In this document: one piece after another, positions 35,101 to 45,500 of the stretch | Numbering within the stretch: position 1 is the stretch's first letter | Layout: the number at the start of each line of letters is the position of its first letter | DNA from: Cliona cf. orientalis | Lineage: Eukaryota > Porifera > Demospongiae > Clionaida > Clionaidae | DNA: 64,000 nt | NCBI GenBank assembly: GCA_963930775.1 | Contig: OZ005700.1 | Span: forward strand, 3,055,476 to 3,119,475 | Direction of reading: 5' to 3' | Program-made: the position numbers and the translations under genes | The notes under the pieces: generated by a model | What the model was told of the DNA's origin: nothing | Database searches by the model: none | Seen by the model: only the letters and a program-made list of their open reading frames with translations

Positions 35101-37575
35101 CTAAGGCTGGCGTCGGGGTGAGCGGTGCTGTCCCCCCTCCTCTGATTCCGGGACAGCCCCCTCCGTGGATGCAGGGTCCCCAGTTCCCTCCCCACATGGC
35201 CCCCCATGGCCACCCTCCCCCTCCCCACATGATGATGCACCCTCATCCTGGAGGAGGTAGGTCAACCTCTCTCACTTTATGTTGTGTATGATCGGATGCT
35301 AGGTGTGGTATTGCTAAAAATGTTTTTTTTTTTGCAAATCATATTGATCGTAACTTAGCCATGATAGTGTTCCCTCTCGAAATTTGGCGTCCTAATAACT
35401 TTTATCCATAAAAAATTTGTTAAGATACTCCACCTGCTTTAAATTTTAAGGGGTGTGTGTATTTACATGTGTACCTATTCACATGTGTACCTATCTGTGA
35501 TCTAATAAAGATACTGTAATTTTGTTCAGGTCCTGTTCCCTGGGGTGGTCCCCCTCCTCCTGGGCAGCCCCCCTACATGGGTGGCCCCCCGCCCCCTCCA
35601 ATGTCTATGCCCCCTCCTCCTCCTCCCGGAACAGCTGGCCCAGGTGAGAAGTGATACCGTACAAATGCAATAAACTAATATTGATTACGTCCAGATTCGA
35701 TTCGGCCAACCAATGAGGTAATTATGATGAATAATGATGAAACCTACATGTATGATGAAATTAGGGTGAAAACTGCAAATGTTTAGTTCGCATGACAGGG
35801 TGTTGAGACCCAGAATTCGAACCTAGCGTAGAAGAGATCGTGGACTATCCGACGATACATGGCGATTCTCTCAGTTCGCTTTCTTTAGCAAGCTCGCTTT
35901 CAGGGGGGATTTCCCTATTCAGTCGAGCACATGGCAGATGAAGGTCAACCGGCTCAAGCCGCGCGCCCCAATATTATTATACGCGTATACGGAGCATGCG
36001 CAGTTTGTCAATGTGTCCTAGTTCGAATTATGGCGGCGTATTTATGAGGGACTCTGGATGTAGTCTAATTTTTTCATTATGTCCTCAGTAACAATTTACT
36101 TTTCTGCAGTTATTAGGTAATTATGACGTAATTATGATGAAACCTATGGTGTAATCTCTTAGGTAATCTATGAGGTAATTATGAGAAAATTCAGGGCCTC
36201 GATGGAGCCTTTCTGAGACTCGAAATTCAGTGAATAAGTCGAATATCTTGCGCGTGTATCCAGCAAATACCTTATAAGCAGCGTATTGCCTTCTCTGACG
36301 AGCAGCGATGGCTGAACTTCACACATTCTCTTGGCTGACATAATCCCGTGGATATATATAGATAGCCCTGCGCTTATATAATATTATAGCATGCACTAGT
36401 CCGGCTGTCTTGAAGGGGCTGGCCTGCGGCCAAGCACGCACAGCGTACCGCAGGACCGATCTGAAGTTCAGAAGCTGTACTGCGCTGTTGAGTTCTTCTC
36501 AGCTTTGAAACTTTTTACTGTCGAGGTTGAGAGCCACTCTCAGACTCCAGATGATCAGAGTCTAGTCTGCGACTGAGGCGTACTGTAGCTGTACCGTGAA
36601 CCCACTATATTGACGACCTTTACCACATGCACCATTTCCACTATGCAGCTACCGAGGACATGGTCAAGTTTTCATAATTATAATAATATTCAGAGTGGAG
36701 CCAATAGATAACTGTCTACTCTATAATAATATAGCCCTGCCTTAAATTTGTGCCAGTCTGAATGTATCCCCAGCTCATCAAAAAGATTTCCTACGGTGTA
36801 GCTGTTGATGAAGATCTTACATTTATCTTTTTCGCTGTCCACTCATTGACGCATCCTCTCCCTCCTTGCACAGCTCCTCCTACTGCCCCGCCCACCTCTG
36901 GCTCCTCCACTGACAGCTCACAACAACAGCAGCAGCAAACCAATGGTAGTGCTGCTCCTCCTCTTCCGCTGCCTCCATGGCAACAGGCTCCACCTGCTGC
37001 CCCACCCCCTCAAGGTCAAGGATGGCAGCAGCCTATGATGTATGGTCCAGGACCGGGTGGTGTTCCTGCCCCTCCCCCAGGCCCCCCGGGAGCTGCACCC
37101 CCTCCTCTTCCCCCCGGAACTCCTGGGGCCCCCGGTGTCCCACCACCACCTCCACCTGAGCAGAATTGGGTAAGTTATTTTTTTCCCCAAAGAGGTTGAA
37201 CATGACACACATTTACACTCTAGTCACATGACATTGGTATGCAATTATGTGGCCACGTGTTCAAAAGAATGCCATTTTCAAGTGTAGCTAGTAGCTAAAA
37301 TGCTTGCATTTGTGAAATATGGCCGAATTTGAAGCAGAAACGGAGATGAATCGTATAGATCTAATGTTTTAATGGCGAAACGAAGAAGCTGACTGCAATT
37401 GACAAAATTTGTGATCAGTATAGGGTAATTATCTTGGCTTAATGATGAATGAGTTTTTGTCCAGTAAAATTTTTGAGGTTTCCACACTATAGTATAATAA
37501 TTACATTTCTCCCATCCCATGCAGGCTGGAGCTCCACCCCCTCCGCCTCCACCCCCTGCTGAATCATCGTCATGA
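30684..37575 (+). CDS. SF1: Splicing factor 1 (branch-point binding protein)
   Basis: SF1 binds the intron branch point and U2AF during early spliceosome assembly in the nucleus. Fifteen exons keep frame (607 residues): 30684-30769, 31503-31612, 31920-32051, 32352-32427, 32663-32815, 33143-33232, 33326-33356, 33565-33714, 33977-34095, 34388-34516, 34615-34672, 35028-35256, 35530-35643, 36874-37169 and 37525-37575. Visible in order: the U2AF-ligand motif KKKRKSRWG; the SPSP segment [20 protein letters not shown], whose human equivalent is phosphorylated; the KH-QUA2 domain with [15 protein letters not shown] and [14 protein letters not shown]; two CCHC zinc knuckles ([14 protein letters not shown] and [14 protein letters not shown]); and a Pro/Gly-rich C-terminus. 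The N-terminus carries about 60 extra residues before the U2AF motif. Introns are loaded with foldback elements, and intron 13 contains a copy of the array unit plus tail. Confidence 0.95.
31011..31178. mobile_element. Short foldback element with CCTCATACCCAGGCCC ends
   Basis: The 26-base left arm (31011-31036) and the right arm (31153-31178) are complementary at 25 positions. Total length is 168 bp with no ORF. It sits in SF1 intron 1, and its centre contains GCGCATGCGT, an NRF-1-like palindrome. Confidence 0.7.
31357..31433. mobile_element. Decayed fragment of the ACGAAAATTA MITE family
   Basis: Read on the minus strand, this piece follows the left end of the element at 27522 for about 75 bases (GGTAATCTTCGTAGGGTGCTAATTTTCG and on), including the internal AAAATTTTCCA...GAAAATTAATGCC part. 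The partner end is absent. It lies in SF1 intron 1 just upstream of exon 2. Confidence 0.6.
32071..32179. repeat. (TG)n microsatellite
   Basis: About 110 bp of nearly pure TG dinucleotide repeat with a few C/A interruptions, in SF1 intron 3. Confidence 0.95.
35686..36676 (+). mobile_element. Single array-type unit plus tail inserted in SF1 intron 13
   Basis: 35686-36062 is a diverged single copy of the unit found in tandem at 54.6-58.6 kb. It shares the start TACGTCCAG, the CCCAGAATTCGAACCTAGCGTAG block, GGAGCATGCGCAGTTTGTC, TATGGCGGCGTA and the end GGGACTCTGGATGTA. 36063-36676 is homologous to the tail that follows the array (58609-59120). Landmarks are GATCTGAAGTTC, ATTGACGACCTTT, ACCACATGCACCATT and GGTCAAGTTTTCAT. 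The same order in both places shows that unit and tail belong to one element. No transposase is seen. Confidence 0.75.
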
Positions 37576-37576
37576 C

Positions 37577-37582
37577 AATAAA
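37577..37582 (+). terminator. SF1 polyadenylation signal
   Basis: AATAAA begins only one base after the TGA stop codon (37573-37575). If it is used, the 3' UTR would be about 20-30 bases. Confidence 0.6.
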
Positions 37583-37908
37583 CCTGTACAGACACACGAC
37601 AAGAATTTGATAATTTTATTATGCTTGCTTTGTATGTCTGTTACATTATAATACAATAATTATTGTCACCTCAAAGGCCTCTGTAAAATTTTAATTATTA
37701 CTAATGAATGCAGACAATACTGACATTGTTTTGTCATACACCTGAACATCTTTCTGTTTGTTTTCTATTAATAATTATTTGTGGTTATCAAGTGGGATAC
37801 ACATGATCAATCTTCGATTGGGCAGAGGTGTGTGCCTGGGAGGCTCATGAGTTGTCAGGCCCAGAGGCCCATGCAATGGAAAATTCTTCCTCCCCACTGT
37901 AGAGTTAC

Positions 37909-37918
37909 TGCGCATGCG
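37909..37918. promoter_or_regulatory. NRF-1-like palindrome upstream of the TRPA-like gene
   Basis: TGCGCATGCG lies about 100 bp upstream of the ATG at 38015, within the 430-bp spacer that follows SF1. The spacing suits a proximal promoter element. The rest of 37583-38014 shows no other feature. Confidence 0.4.
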
Positions 37919-38014
37919 TAATTGGTTTGCGGAATGAGGGCGTGACGTACTATCGATCCAAACCTTTGTGGTTTACCAGATCTGGCTCATCAAAACTATT
38001 GTTGATCTCGAACC

Positions 38015-41000
38015 ATGTCCTCCAAGTCCTCAAAGCAGAGCAAACCAGTTCGAAATGCCGTTAATGAGGTCAGCTTGGATATGTTATCAGGCCGGCTATT
38101 CCGCCTTGCAGCTGACGGAAACTTGAACGAGTTGAAGACCTCCATATCAGCGACAGGTCAAACCAAGGTATTCAGGGAGGTGGATGACAATGGCGCCACT
38201 CTCCTGCACCACGCTGCTGCTCACAACCAGGCGGATGTCATGCAGTATCTCATAGAGTATGGGGTGGATTGTGACGCGGTGGACAATGATGGAAACACTT
38301 CCCTCCACCTAGCCACCAGCAATGGGAGTATTGAGGCCATTCATTGTCTCCTATTAAGTAATAGAGCCAGTGATACGATATTAAACGGGGCCATGGAGGC
38401 ACCGTTGCATATTGCTGTCCGTATCAACGATCCGAAGCTCGTCCAAGCCTTCATTAGCCACCCGCAAGTTGAGATTCTTCAACCAGGCCCTGACATGAAT
38501 ACCCCTGCTCACATAGCAGCGATGAACGACTGTGTAGAGGCATTCGGCATCCTGAGCGAATCTAGTCAGATGGTGGAGGCAATGAAAAGAACAAATGGAT
38601 GTAACATCTCTTCTAAGAACCGCGACGGGCTCACTGCTATCCACCTTGCAGCTCGTAGTGGATCTCATCGTGTGCTGGAAATACTGATTCAGACGGCACA
38701 ACAGCTTCAAGGTTCCTCCGCTGAGGGGCAACTGGAATTATTGGATTCAGAAAAGACCACTCCGCTGTATTCTGCTGTTGATGCTGGGCACACCGAAACA
38801 GTCAAGATCCTCGTAAAGTATGGTGCCATTCCTACTAAGAGCTATGAGAATCGAATCCCTCCCTTGCACCTTGCCTGTGCCCATGGAAAACTCGAGATGG
38901 TGCAATCAATGGTTGAGCAGTCTGGAAGAGACATTCTCAGTGAGTGTGACCAACACGGAAGACCTCCTATCTTTTATGGTATCATTTCCTCTCACAGTGC
39001 AAGCCTTATTGCATTTCTTGATGAGAATGGTGCAAATTTAGATGCAACAGAAAAAGATGGATCCACTCCACTTCACCTAGCTATTAAGTATGGTAATTTG
39101 TCTAGTATGAAGGAATTGCTTAGCCGAGGGGCAAACCCTCTCATTAGGAACTCTCAAGGGAACAATTGTGCTCATTTTGCTATGACGTTCTATCGGCGGA
39201 AGATAGTGGATATTCTGAGCGCTCACGAAGCATCTTCTCGACTCTTCACTGACAAGAACAGTGATGGATACTCAGCTATTCTTATGGCCCTGAAGATCGG
39301 TCATGGTGATTTAGTTATTCCATTGTTATGTTCCAGTCGAATAGAATTTTCAGAGAGAATTGACGACATCGATGCTGAGAATAATAACTGCCTTCATTTA
39401 GCAGCTGCAAGTAATGACTGGAGAACACTGAGAGCTCTCTTGGATATACCAGGCTCTGCTGATTATATCAACAAAACCAATAACAAAGGGGAAACTCCAC
39501 TTCATCTTGCAGCTGATGGTGGGGAGGTTCAGAGTGTGGAGATGTTGCTTAGCCATGGAGCTCTGGTAAGCAAATCACTCGACAGCACACCACTAATGCG
39601 TGCATGTCACAATGGGCACAGTAAATGTGCTCAACTCCTTCACAAAACCCACCCATTTCAGAGAGACTGGAGTGACAAAAAGGGCAATACGGCTTTGCAT
39701 TATGCAGCTATTAGCGGTGATCCGGAGACGCTTTGTACTGCTTTAGATATTGGATGTAAGATTACTAATAATCACAAAGGATTGAGCTTTTTGGATATTG
39801 TCATTGCATCAGCCAATGAGAGGTGTGGTATTGTGGTTGTCAGTCATGCTAGGTGGCAAGAATTTCTTGATTATCCCTCCCAATTCAATCCAGTGATTGG
39901 ACTAATCCAGCATTTACCATCAGTAGCAAAGAGCATTCTTGATCGATGCCACCAGTGTGCTCCATGTGGAAAAAAGCATGCTGATTATTGGGAAAAGTTT
40001 GATTTTAAGTATTTGCAACCTTTGAAATTTCCATCAGAGACTGACGAGATTCGGAGTGACTCTAGTAACTTGCCGCTTGAGAAGGAGAATCGTGAGAAGA
40101 GTAATTCAATGACCGCACTGCACAAAATGGTGAAATACAAACGTCTTGATCTGCTAGTTCATCCGGTAGTTGAAAAGTACCTTACAAACAAGTGGAGTAC
40201 GTATGGAATATGGGTGTATCTGGTGTCGTTTATTTTACGTAGGACAGTTGCAATCTTTCTATCGGCATTCATACTAGTGGTGCCTAATCCCAACATAGTA
40301 CAGTCACAAATCAATGATACTCGTGATGATAACAGCACGAGTAGTGGGGAAATTGCATTAAGTGTGACTGCACAAGCTTTACGAGCGACGACATTAGGCA
40401 TTAACATCTTCTTGTCTCTCGTTATACTAATGCCATTGGCGGCCACCATAAAAAAGCTATTCACTTCAGAGAATGTTCCAATACTGGTGTACATTATATC
40501 AATCTTGTGCACCTACATTTTTTTGCTTGTACCCAACCCCACTGCCGTATGGACACTTGGAGCTGTGGCCAGCTTCTTTGCTTGGCTGGCAGTGATCATG
40601 GGGCTACTGTTTTTCAAACTCTTTGGGATTTATATCAAAATGTTCCTTACCGTAATAACGACGGTATTCAAAGTGCTTGTCGTCAGCAGTTTCCTCATAC
40701 TGGCTTTTGCCTTCCCCTTCTACATTCTTGCAGCCCCTCTGCCTCCCTTTTCTTCTATTGGTTATTCTCTCTTCACGTTATTCTCTTACATGCTAGGGGA
40801 GGTTCAATATGAACTCATAGTAATGGAAGACCAACGTGGCAATCTAAACCATTCGCCAGTCATCTTCTTATTTGTTGTAGTTGTTGCAATTCTGATGACC
40901 ATTGCTATGGCTAATCTGCTGATTGGTCTGGCAGTAGGAGACATTGAGGGCATAAGAATCACAGCACTTCTTGAAAAGCGGAAGCTACATGTACAATATT

Positions 41001-41290
41001 TATCGCATCTTGAACACTCACCATTCTTTCGAAGATTTCAAAAACCATACATTATTTCATATCCTAATAGAAAGCCTCCATTACTCAAAAGGGTCTGGAA
41101 CAATTTCAGAAGCATAGTAGCAGAAGAAGAGGCAGAGGAAGTGAAAACAGCTTCTGATTTGGTGAATATGATTAACTGTGATCACACCAATTGTTGCCAA
41201 CAAGCGGAGATTATTCGATTAGGACAGCAACTTGAGGAGCTAACTCTATTAGTTAAGCAGCTTTGTGAACAAAAGAAGGGTGCTAAATAG
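38015..41290 (+). CDS. TRPA-like ankyrin-repeat cation channel, intronless
   Basis: One uninterrupted exon encodes 1091 residues, the size of TRPA channels. Roughly residues 60-590 contain about 14-15 ankyrin repeats (TLLHHAAAHNQADVMQYLI, TPLHLAIKYGNLSSMKELL, TPLHLAADGGEVQSVEMLL and others). The membrane domain starts near residue 728 with six predicted segments, a pore loop near 912 (FSSIGYSLFTLFSYMLGE, equivalent to the TRPA pore helix and filter) and S6 near 948 (AMANLLIGLAVGDIEGI). A C-terminal coiled coil (~1062-1088, EIIRLGQQLEELTLLVKQL) would drive tetramer assembly as in TRPA1. The linker at 640-660 has a Cys/His cluster (CHQCAPCGKKH). Family role: chemical, thermal or redox sensing at the plasma membrane. 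Ligand and ion selectivity cannot be read from sequence. An ATTAAA signal follows at 41302. Confidence 0.88.
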   Translation: MSSKSSKQSKPVRNAVNEVSLDMLSGRLFRLAADGNLNELKTSISATGQTKVFREVDDNGATLLHHAAAHNQADVMQYLIEYGVDCDAVDNDGNTSLHLATSNGSIEAIHCLLLSNRASDTILNGAMEAPLHIAVRINDPKLVQAFISHPQVEILQPGPDMNTPAHIAAMNDCVEAFGILSESSQMVEAMKRTNGCNISSKNRDGLTAIHLAARSGSHRVLEILIQTAQQLQGSSAEGQLELLDSEKTTPLYSAVDAGHTETVKILVKYGAIPTKSYENRIPPLHLACAHGKLEMVQSMVEQSGRDILSECDQHGRPPIFYGIISSHSASLIAFLDENGANLDATEKDGSTPLHLAIKYGNLSSMKELLSRGANPLIRNSQGNNCAHFAMTFYRRKIVDILSAHEASSRLFTDKNSDGYSAILMALKIGHGDLVIPLLCSSRIEFSERIDDIDAENNNCLHLAAASNDWRTLRALLDIPGSADYINKTNNKGETPLHLAADGGEVQSVEMLLSHGALVSKSLDSTPLMRACHNGHSKCAQLLHKTHPFQRDWSDKKGNTALHYAAISGDPETLCTALDIGCKITNNHKGLSFLDIVIASANERCGIVVVSHARWQEFLDYPSQFNPVIGLIQHLPSVAKSILDRCHQCAPCGKKHADYWEKFDFKYLQPLKFPSETDEIRSDSSNLPLEKENREKSNSMTALHKMVKYKRLDLLVHPVVEKYLTNKWSTYGIWVYLVSFILRRTVAIFLSAFILVVPNPNIVQSQINDTRDDNSTSSGEIALSVTAQALRATTLGINIFLSLVILMPLAATIKKLFTSENVPILVYIISILCTYIFLLVPNPTAVWTLGAVASFFAWLAVIMGLLFFKLFGIYIKMFLTVITTVFKVLVVSSFLILAFAFPFYILAAPLPPFSSIGYSLFTLFSYMLGEVQYELIVMEDQRGNLNHSPVIFLFVVVVAILMTIAMANLLIGLAVGDIEGIRITALLEKRKLHVQYLSHLEHSPFFRRFQKPYIISYPNRKPPLLKRVWNNFRSIVAEEEAEEVKTASDLVNMINCDHTNCCQQAEIIRLGQQLEELTLLVKQLCEQKKGAK

Positions 41291-41603
41291 TATAATATAT
41301 TATTAAAGCACTATAATGTCATTATTTATACTATAATATTTAATTTATAGCTCTTGTTGTTGGTATAATGTTCATTTTCGGCTAACTGCTTGTTATTAAC
41401 TGCTGTGTATGTATCATATATAATTATTATTTAGTTATTAAGTTTTGCTGTGTGTGCATATCCCAATGTATCATAATTCAGTCGTTGAGTTTTGTGTGCA
41501 CATATCTAGGTTCAGTACTTCTTATTAATTTGTGGTGTGAACTCTTATCTACTCTACACATGCTGTACTCATGCTCGTGATTCTTCTTCCAGAATATTCT
41601 GTA
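41291..41603. other. 3' flank of the TRPA-like gene up to the retrotransposon
   Basis: AT-rich sequence with a possible polyadenylation signal ATTAAA (41302-41307) and nothing else recognised. It ends at the target duplication TGTA (41600-41603). Confidence 0.5.
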
Positions 41604-41762
41604 TGTAACTTAGTTCATCTCTTAGCACAGCATGGAAGACTTCTTATTCTCTCATAGTACATGACACAATAGTGCATCACAAGTAGATTACAAATCATTA
41701 CATCATCAATATCACTAGCAATGTCAATACAACAATAATAGTCTAACAGTAACATAGTTACA
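41604..41762 (-). repeat. 3' LTR of the Ty3/gypsy element
   Basis: 159 bp, TG...CA type ends, no difference seen from the 5' LTR on direct reading. Confidence 0.93.
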
Positions 41763-41799
41763 TTACCCCCTTCCTTAAGAGAGCTCGCCTCGGGCGACA

Positions 41800-42477
41800 T
41801 TAATGCAATCGTTCTGGGGGTTTACGACTCCTCCTGAGCGAGTAACGATTTGATACTCGGCTGTTGACTTGCTCAGATTCGGATTTAGTTGTTTCACTTT
41901 CGGTCAGTTCAGGGTCCATGGACACCACAGATGATTCAGTATCAGCAATACTGGCCATGGAGCTTTCAGGCTCTTCCTGAGATTCAGTGTCAGCGATAGG
42001 CTCTTCCTGAGGCCCATTAGCGTCCTCCTCGTCTGTAGCAGACAGGATCTTCTCCACCCACTTAGGTGGACGGCCAGGTCCCTTCCTTTTGTTCCCATAC
42101 CAGTAATAGCCCGCTAACAACCCGTCGGGACAGGGTTTTACTCTTGTCTGGTGAACTTTAACGGCATCTTCTCGAGGGAAATAAACTTTGACAGCTGACA
42201 CGCCTGTGTCGTCGCATGCAGTGATTCTATAGGGTCCGTGCCATGGTCTCGATAACTTTCTGAATCTTCCCGTTTCTTCGCTGGGGTAACGTATAAGCAC
42301 CCAGTCTCCAATGCAATACTGGTATGAGTCCGACTTGCGATCGTACTGCTTCTTGTACTTCTTTTGTGCACGAGAAATGCTATGAAGGGCAGTCTGTCTC
42401 GCTGTAGACAACGATTCCATTAGTTCCTGTCGGTAATCAGGTACTGCCATCGGCTGAGCACCATCTGGAGGTAGCAT
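41800..42477 (-). CDS. Downstream part of the retrotransposon integrase (C-terminal domain and acidic tail)
   Basis: This 225-codon open segment lies in the same frame as the main polyprotein, nine sense codons after its in-frame UAG. It has the GPY/F-type module of Ty3/gypsy integrases (VLIRYPS, RPWHGPYRITACDD, VHQTRVKPC), a basic GNKRKGPGRPPKW segment resembling an AT-hook, and an acidic Ser/Glu-rich tail. The ATG at 42477 is probably incidental. The segment is normally the end of Pol and would be reached only by stop-codon readthrough, unless this copy is broken. Confidence 0.8.
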   Translation of the reverse strand: MLPPDGAQPMAVPDYRQELMESLSTARQTALHSISRAQKKYKKQYDRKSDSYQYCIGDWVLIRYPSEETGRFRKLSRPWHGPYRITACDDTGVSAVKVYFPREDAVKVHQTRVKPCPDGLLAGYYWYGNKRKGPGRPPKWVEKILSATDEEDANGPQEEPIADTESQEEPESSMASIADTESSVVSMDPELTESETTKSESEQVNSRVSNRYSLRRSRKPPERLH

Positions 42478-42504
42478 AGCAGCCTCACTCGGAGATTTAC
42501 AGTC

Positions 42505-45500
42505 CTACCCAAACAGAAGGAAGGACGGCTTCTCGCCAGTAGTGTCGTGGGGCGTGTTACGATATGCCCACAAGATTCCCGGAAGGTGCTTGTCCCACTG
42601 CATTCCATATTGCGCAGCTCGCTTCCGTAGCATGGCCTTAAGAGTGCGATTGAATCTTTCCACCATGCCGTCGCACTCTGGATGGTAGGCAGTGGTGTTG
42701 AGTTTGGTGATCCCAAGGGATTTACAGACGTCTAGCATGAGGTGAGAGAGAAGGTTAGTTCCTCGATCCGATAGTAGAGCTTCCGGGACGCCAAAGAACG
42801 GTACTATCTCCTCACACAACAGCTTTGTGATCCTCTCAGTCTTCTGGTCTGGCACGGCATAGACCATGGGCCACTTAGTAAACATATCCTGAAAGACAAC
42901 TACGTGTTTGTTGCCACTCTCTGTACAGGGCAAGTCCATAATGTCGACTCCGATAATCTGAAAGGGCCTCTGTACAGGGATCGGATGTAGGGGTGGCCGG
43001 TGCTGGCGTCCAGCTCCTGTGACAATTGTGCACTCGGGACACTTCTTGCAGTACGCCAAGACATCAGTGTACATTCCTCTCCACCACCATCGCTTTACCA
43101 ACGTACTGTAGAGTTTGGGACCAGAGAAGTGACCGCCATACAAACCACGATGGTTCTCCTCCAAGAGCTGCTTCTGCAAATGTCGTGGCACTGCTACTCT
43201 CCGCCGGTGGTCACCCTTGGGGTCAACATAGTAGAGGATTCCATCGATCAGCGAGAAGAGCGTTTCCTGGGAAGCCACAGTCTTGGCTTTCTTGCTATCT
43301 CCCGGCAGGCGGCCTTCGGACAGGAAGTCAATCACCACTTTAAGCTCGTCGTCTTTGTGTTGCTCTGCAGCATAGTCTGTGGCCTCCTCACTCGTCTGTA
43401 TCGGGTCAGATGCCAATGTGGTACTTAGATCTTCGTCACTTCTCACAACGGCAACCTGAAACTCGTCTTGTCCAATGCCACGCTGTGGTGGAGGATCTCG
43501 AGGGCTGCGAGAGAGAGCATCGGCACTCTTGTTCTCCCGTCCAGCTCGGTACTTGATAGTCAACTCTCTGACACCTCGGCCATACACCTTGGTCCACCAG
43601 CGTGCATGTTTACCTGTGGGATTGGGGGTTTCTAATATGGCTTTCACAGCTGAATGATCAGTAAGCACAGTAACTTTATTGCCATATAAATAAGAATGGA
43701 AGTGAGAAACGGCCCACACTACCGCCAGGGTCTCTAGCTCAGTTATGCTATAGTTTTTCTCGGCCTTGTTAAGGGCTCGGCTGGCATATGCCACGGGATG
43801 AAGCTTCCCATCTGTCTGTGGCTGCGATAAAATAGCTCCCAGACCCTGGATCGACGCGTCGGTTTCTAGAGTGAATTCAATATCGAATGACGGATATGCA
43901 AGCACCGGAGGGGTCACTAGTCGCTCCTTCAAGGACTCAAACGCCCTCTCACATTCTGTCGACCAATCGAAGGTGGCTCCTTTACACGTGAGCTTATGGA
44001 GAGGCTGAGCAATCTTGGCGAAATTCTGGATGAATCGCCTATAATAAGATGACATGCCAAGAAACCTTCGGACTTCATGTATATTGCTTGGCTGCGGAAA
44101 TTCCAACACTGCGTTGGTAAGGCGAGGGCTAGGCTTCAGTCCGCTTGCGGTGATTACATGACCGAGATACTCGACTTCGGACCGCACAAACTTGCACTTG
44201 GAAGGCTTAAGCTTTAGGTTCGCCAAACGCAAGCGTGCAATAACTTTCCGCAAGTGGTCTAGATGCTCCCCCAAGGTATGCGAATAGACAAGGATGTCAT
44301 CTATGTAAGCAGTAACAAATTCGTTTCCATCTTCAGGGTTCAAGCCCTCTAACACCTTCTGAATCAGCCTCTGAAATACGGCTGGTGCATTAGTCAAACC
44401 AAAGGGCATGACTTTGAATTCAAATAGTCCATGGGGGGTGGCAAAGGCAGTTTTCTCGCGTGATTTAGGCTCGACTTGAATTTGCCAGAACCCTGAAGCG
44501 AGGTCTAGTGTGGAGAAGTAACGCGCTTTGCTCAATTGGTCAAGCAGATCATCAATGCGCGGTAGAGGGAATGTGTCGGCTTTGGTAACTGCATTAAGTC
44601 CCCTGTAGTCCACACAAAATCTATTAGACCCATCACGCTTCTTCACCATCACAACTGGGCTAGACCACGGAGAACAGGAAGGTTGAACAACCCCAGACTC
44701 CTGCATTTGCTTAAGCTGTTTAGCTACCTCCTGCCTAACAACAAAAGGCATTCTCCTAGGAGGTTGTTTTTGAGGAGGGGCATCCCCTGTATTTATCTCA
44801 AATTGTACAATATCAGTTTCCCCACGCTCACCTTCCTCCAAGCTGAATACATCATGATGATCAGTGAGAAAATCCCTCAGCTGCTGGAGTTCAACCGGCA
44901 GAAGCGTAGGCAGTTTCAGCTTGTCAAGTAGCTTCCCCTTCCTCGGCTCGTGCTTCGAACTGTCGAGTCTGTTGACAGCTGCTGAACACGTAGCTCCTAG
45001 ATCTGGAGAAATCTCCAGTACTTCAGCGTTCTCCACGACTCCGAGCACTGCACCCTCCTCCAGCTTCTGAGTGAAACCGGTGTCGTTCCTAACCACCACC
45101 TGGGTGATGCCATCTTTTGGGGGTAGAATCACAGCACTCTCTATGGCTAGGCCACCGAGCTCCTGTTCTGCTTCGACAATTAGCGCTTGCTGGGATGGTG
45201 CTACATTGCCTTCACAGCGGACTGGAACAACAGCTCCTTGGTTAGGGAGTAGTCGAAGGGACTGCACTAAGCACACTCGAACAGTGGGGACCAAGGCATT
45301 GTCATCTGAATTCTGATCAGGTACACTCGAAGGTTCAATGGAGGGATGATACGTGACGATGCCAAGCTGTCGGCATACCCCTTCTGACAGCAAAAGCTGA
45401 TCCTGGGCATCCATCTTAACATAAACGGCAGTCTTCATGGTTCTTTCGTTGAACGAAATGTCTAAATCAATGCAACCATCAAGACGAAATGGCTCTCGTA

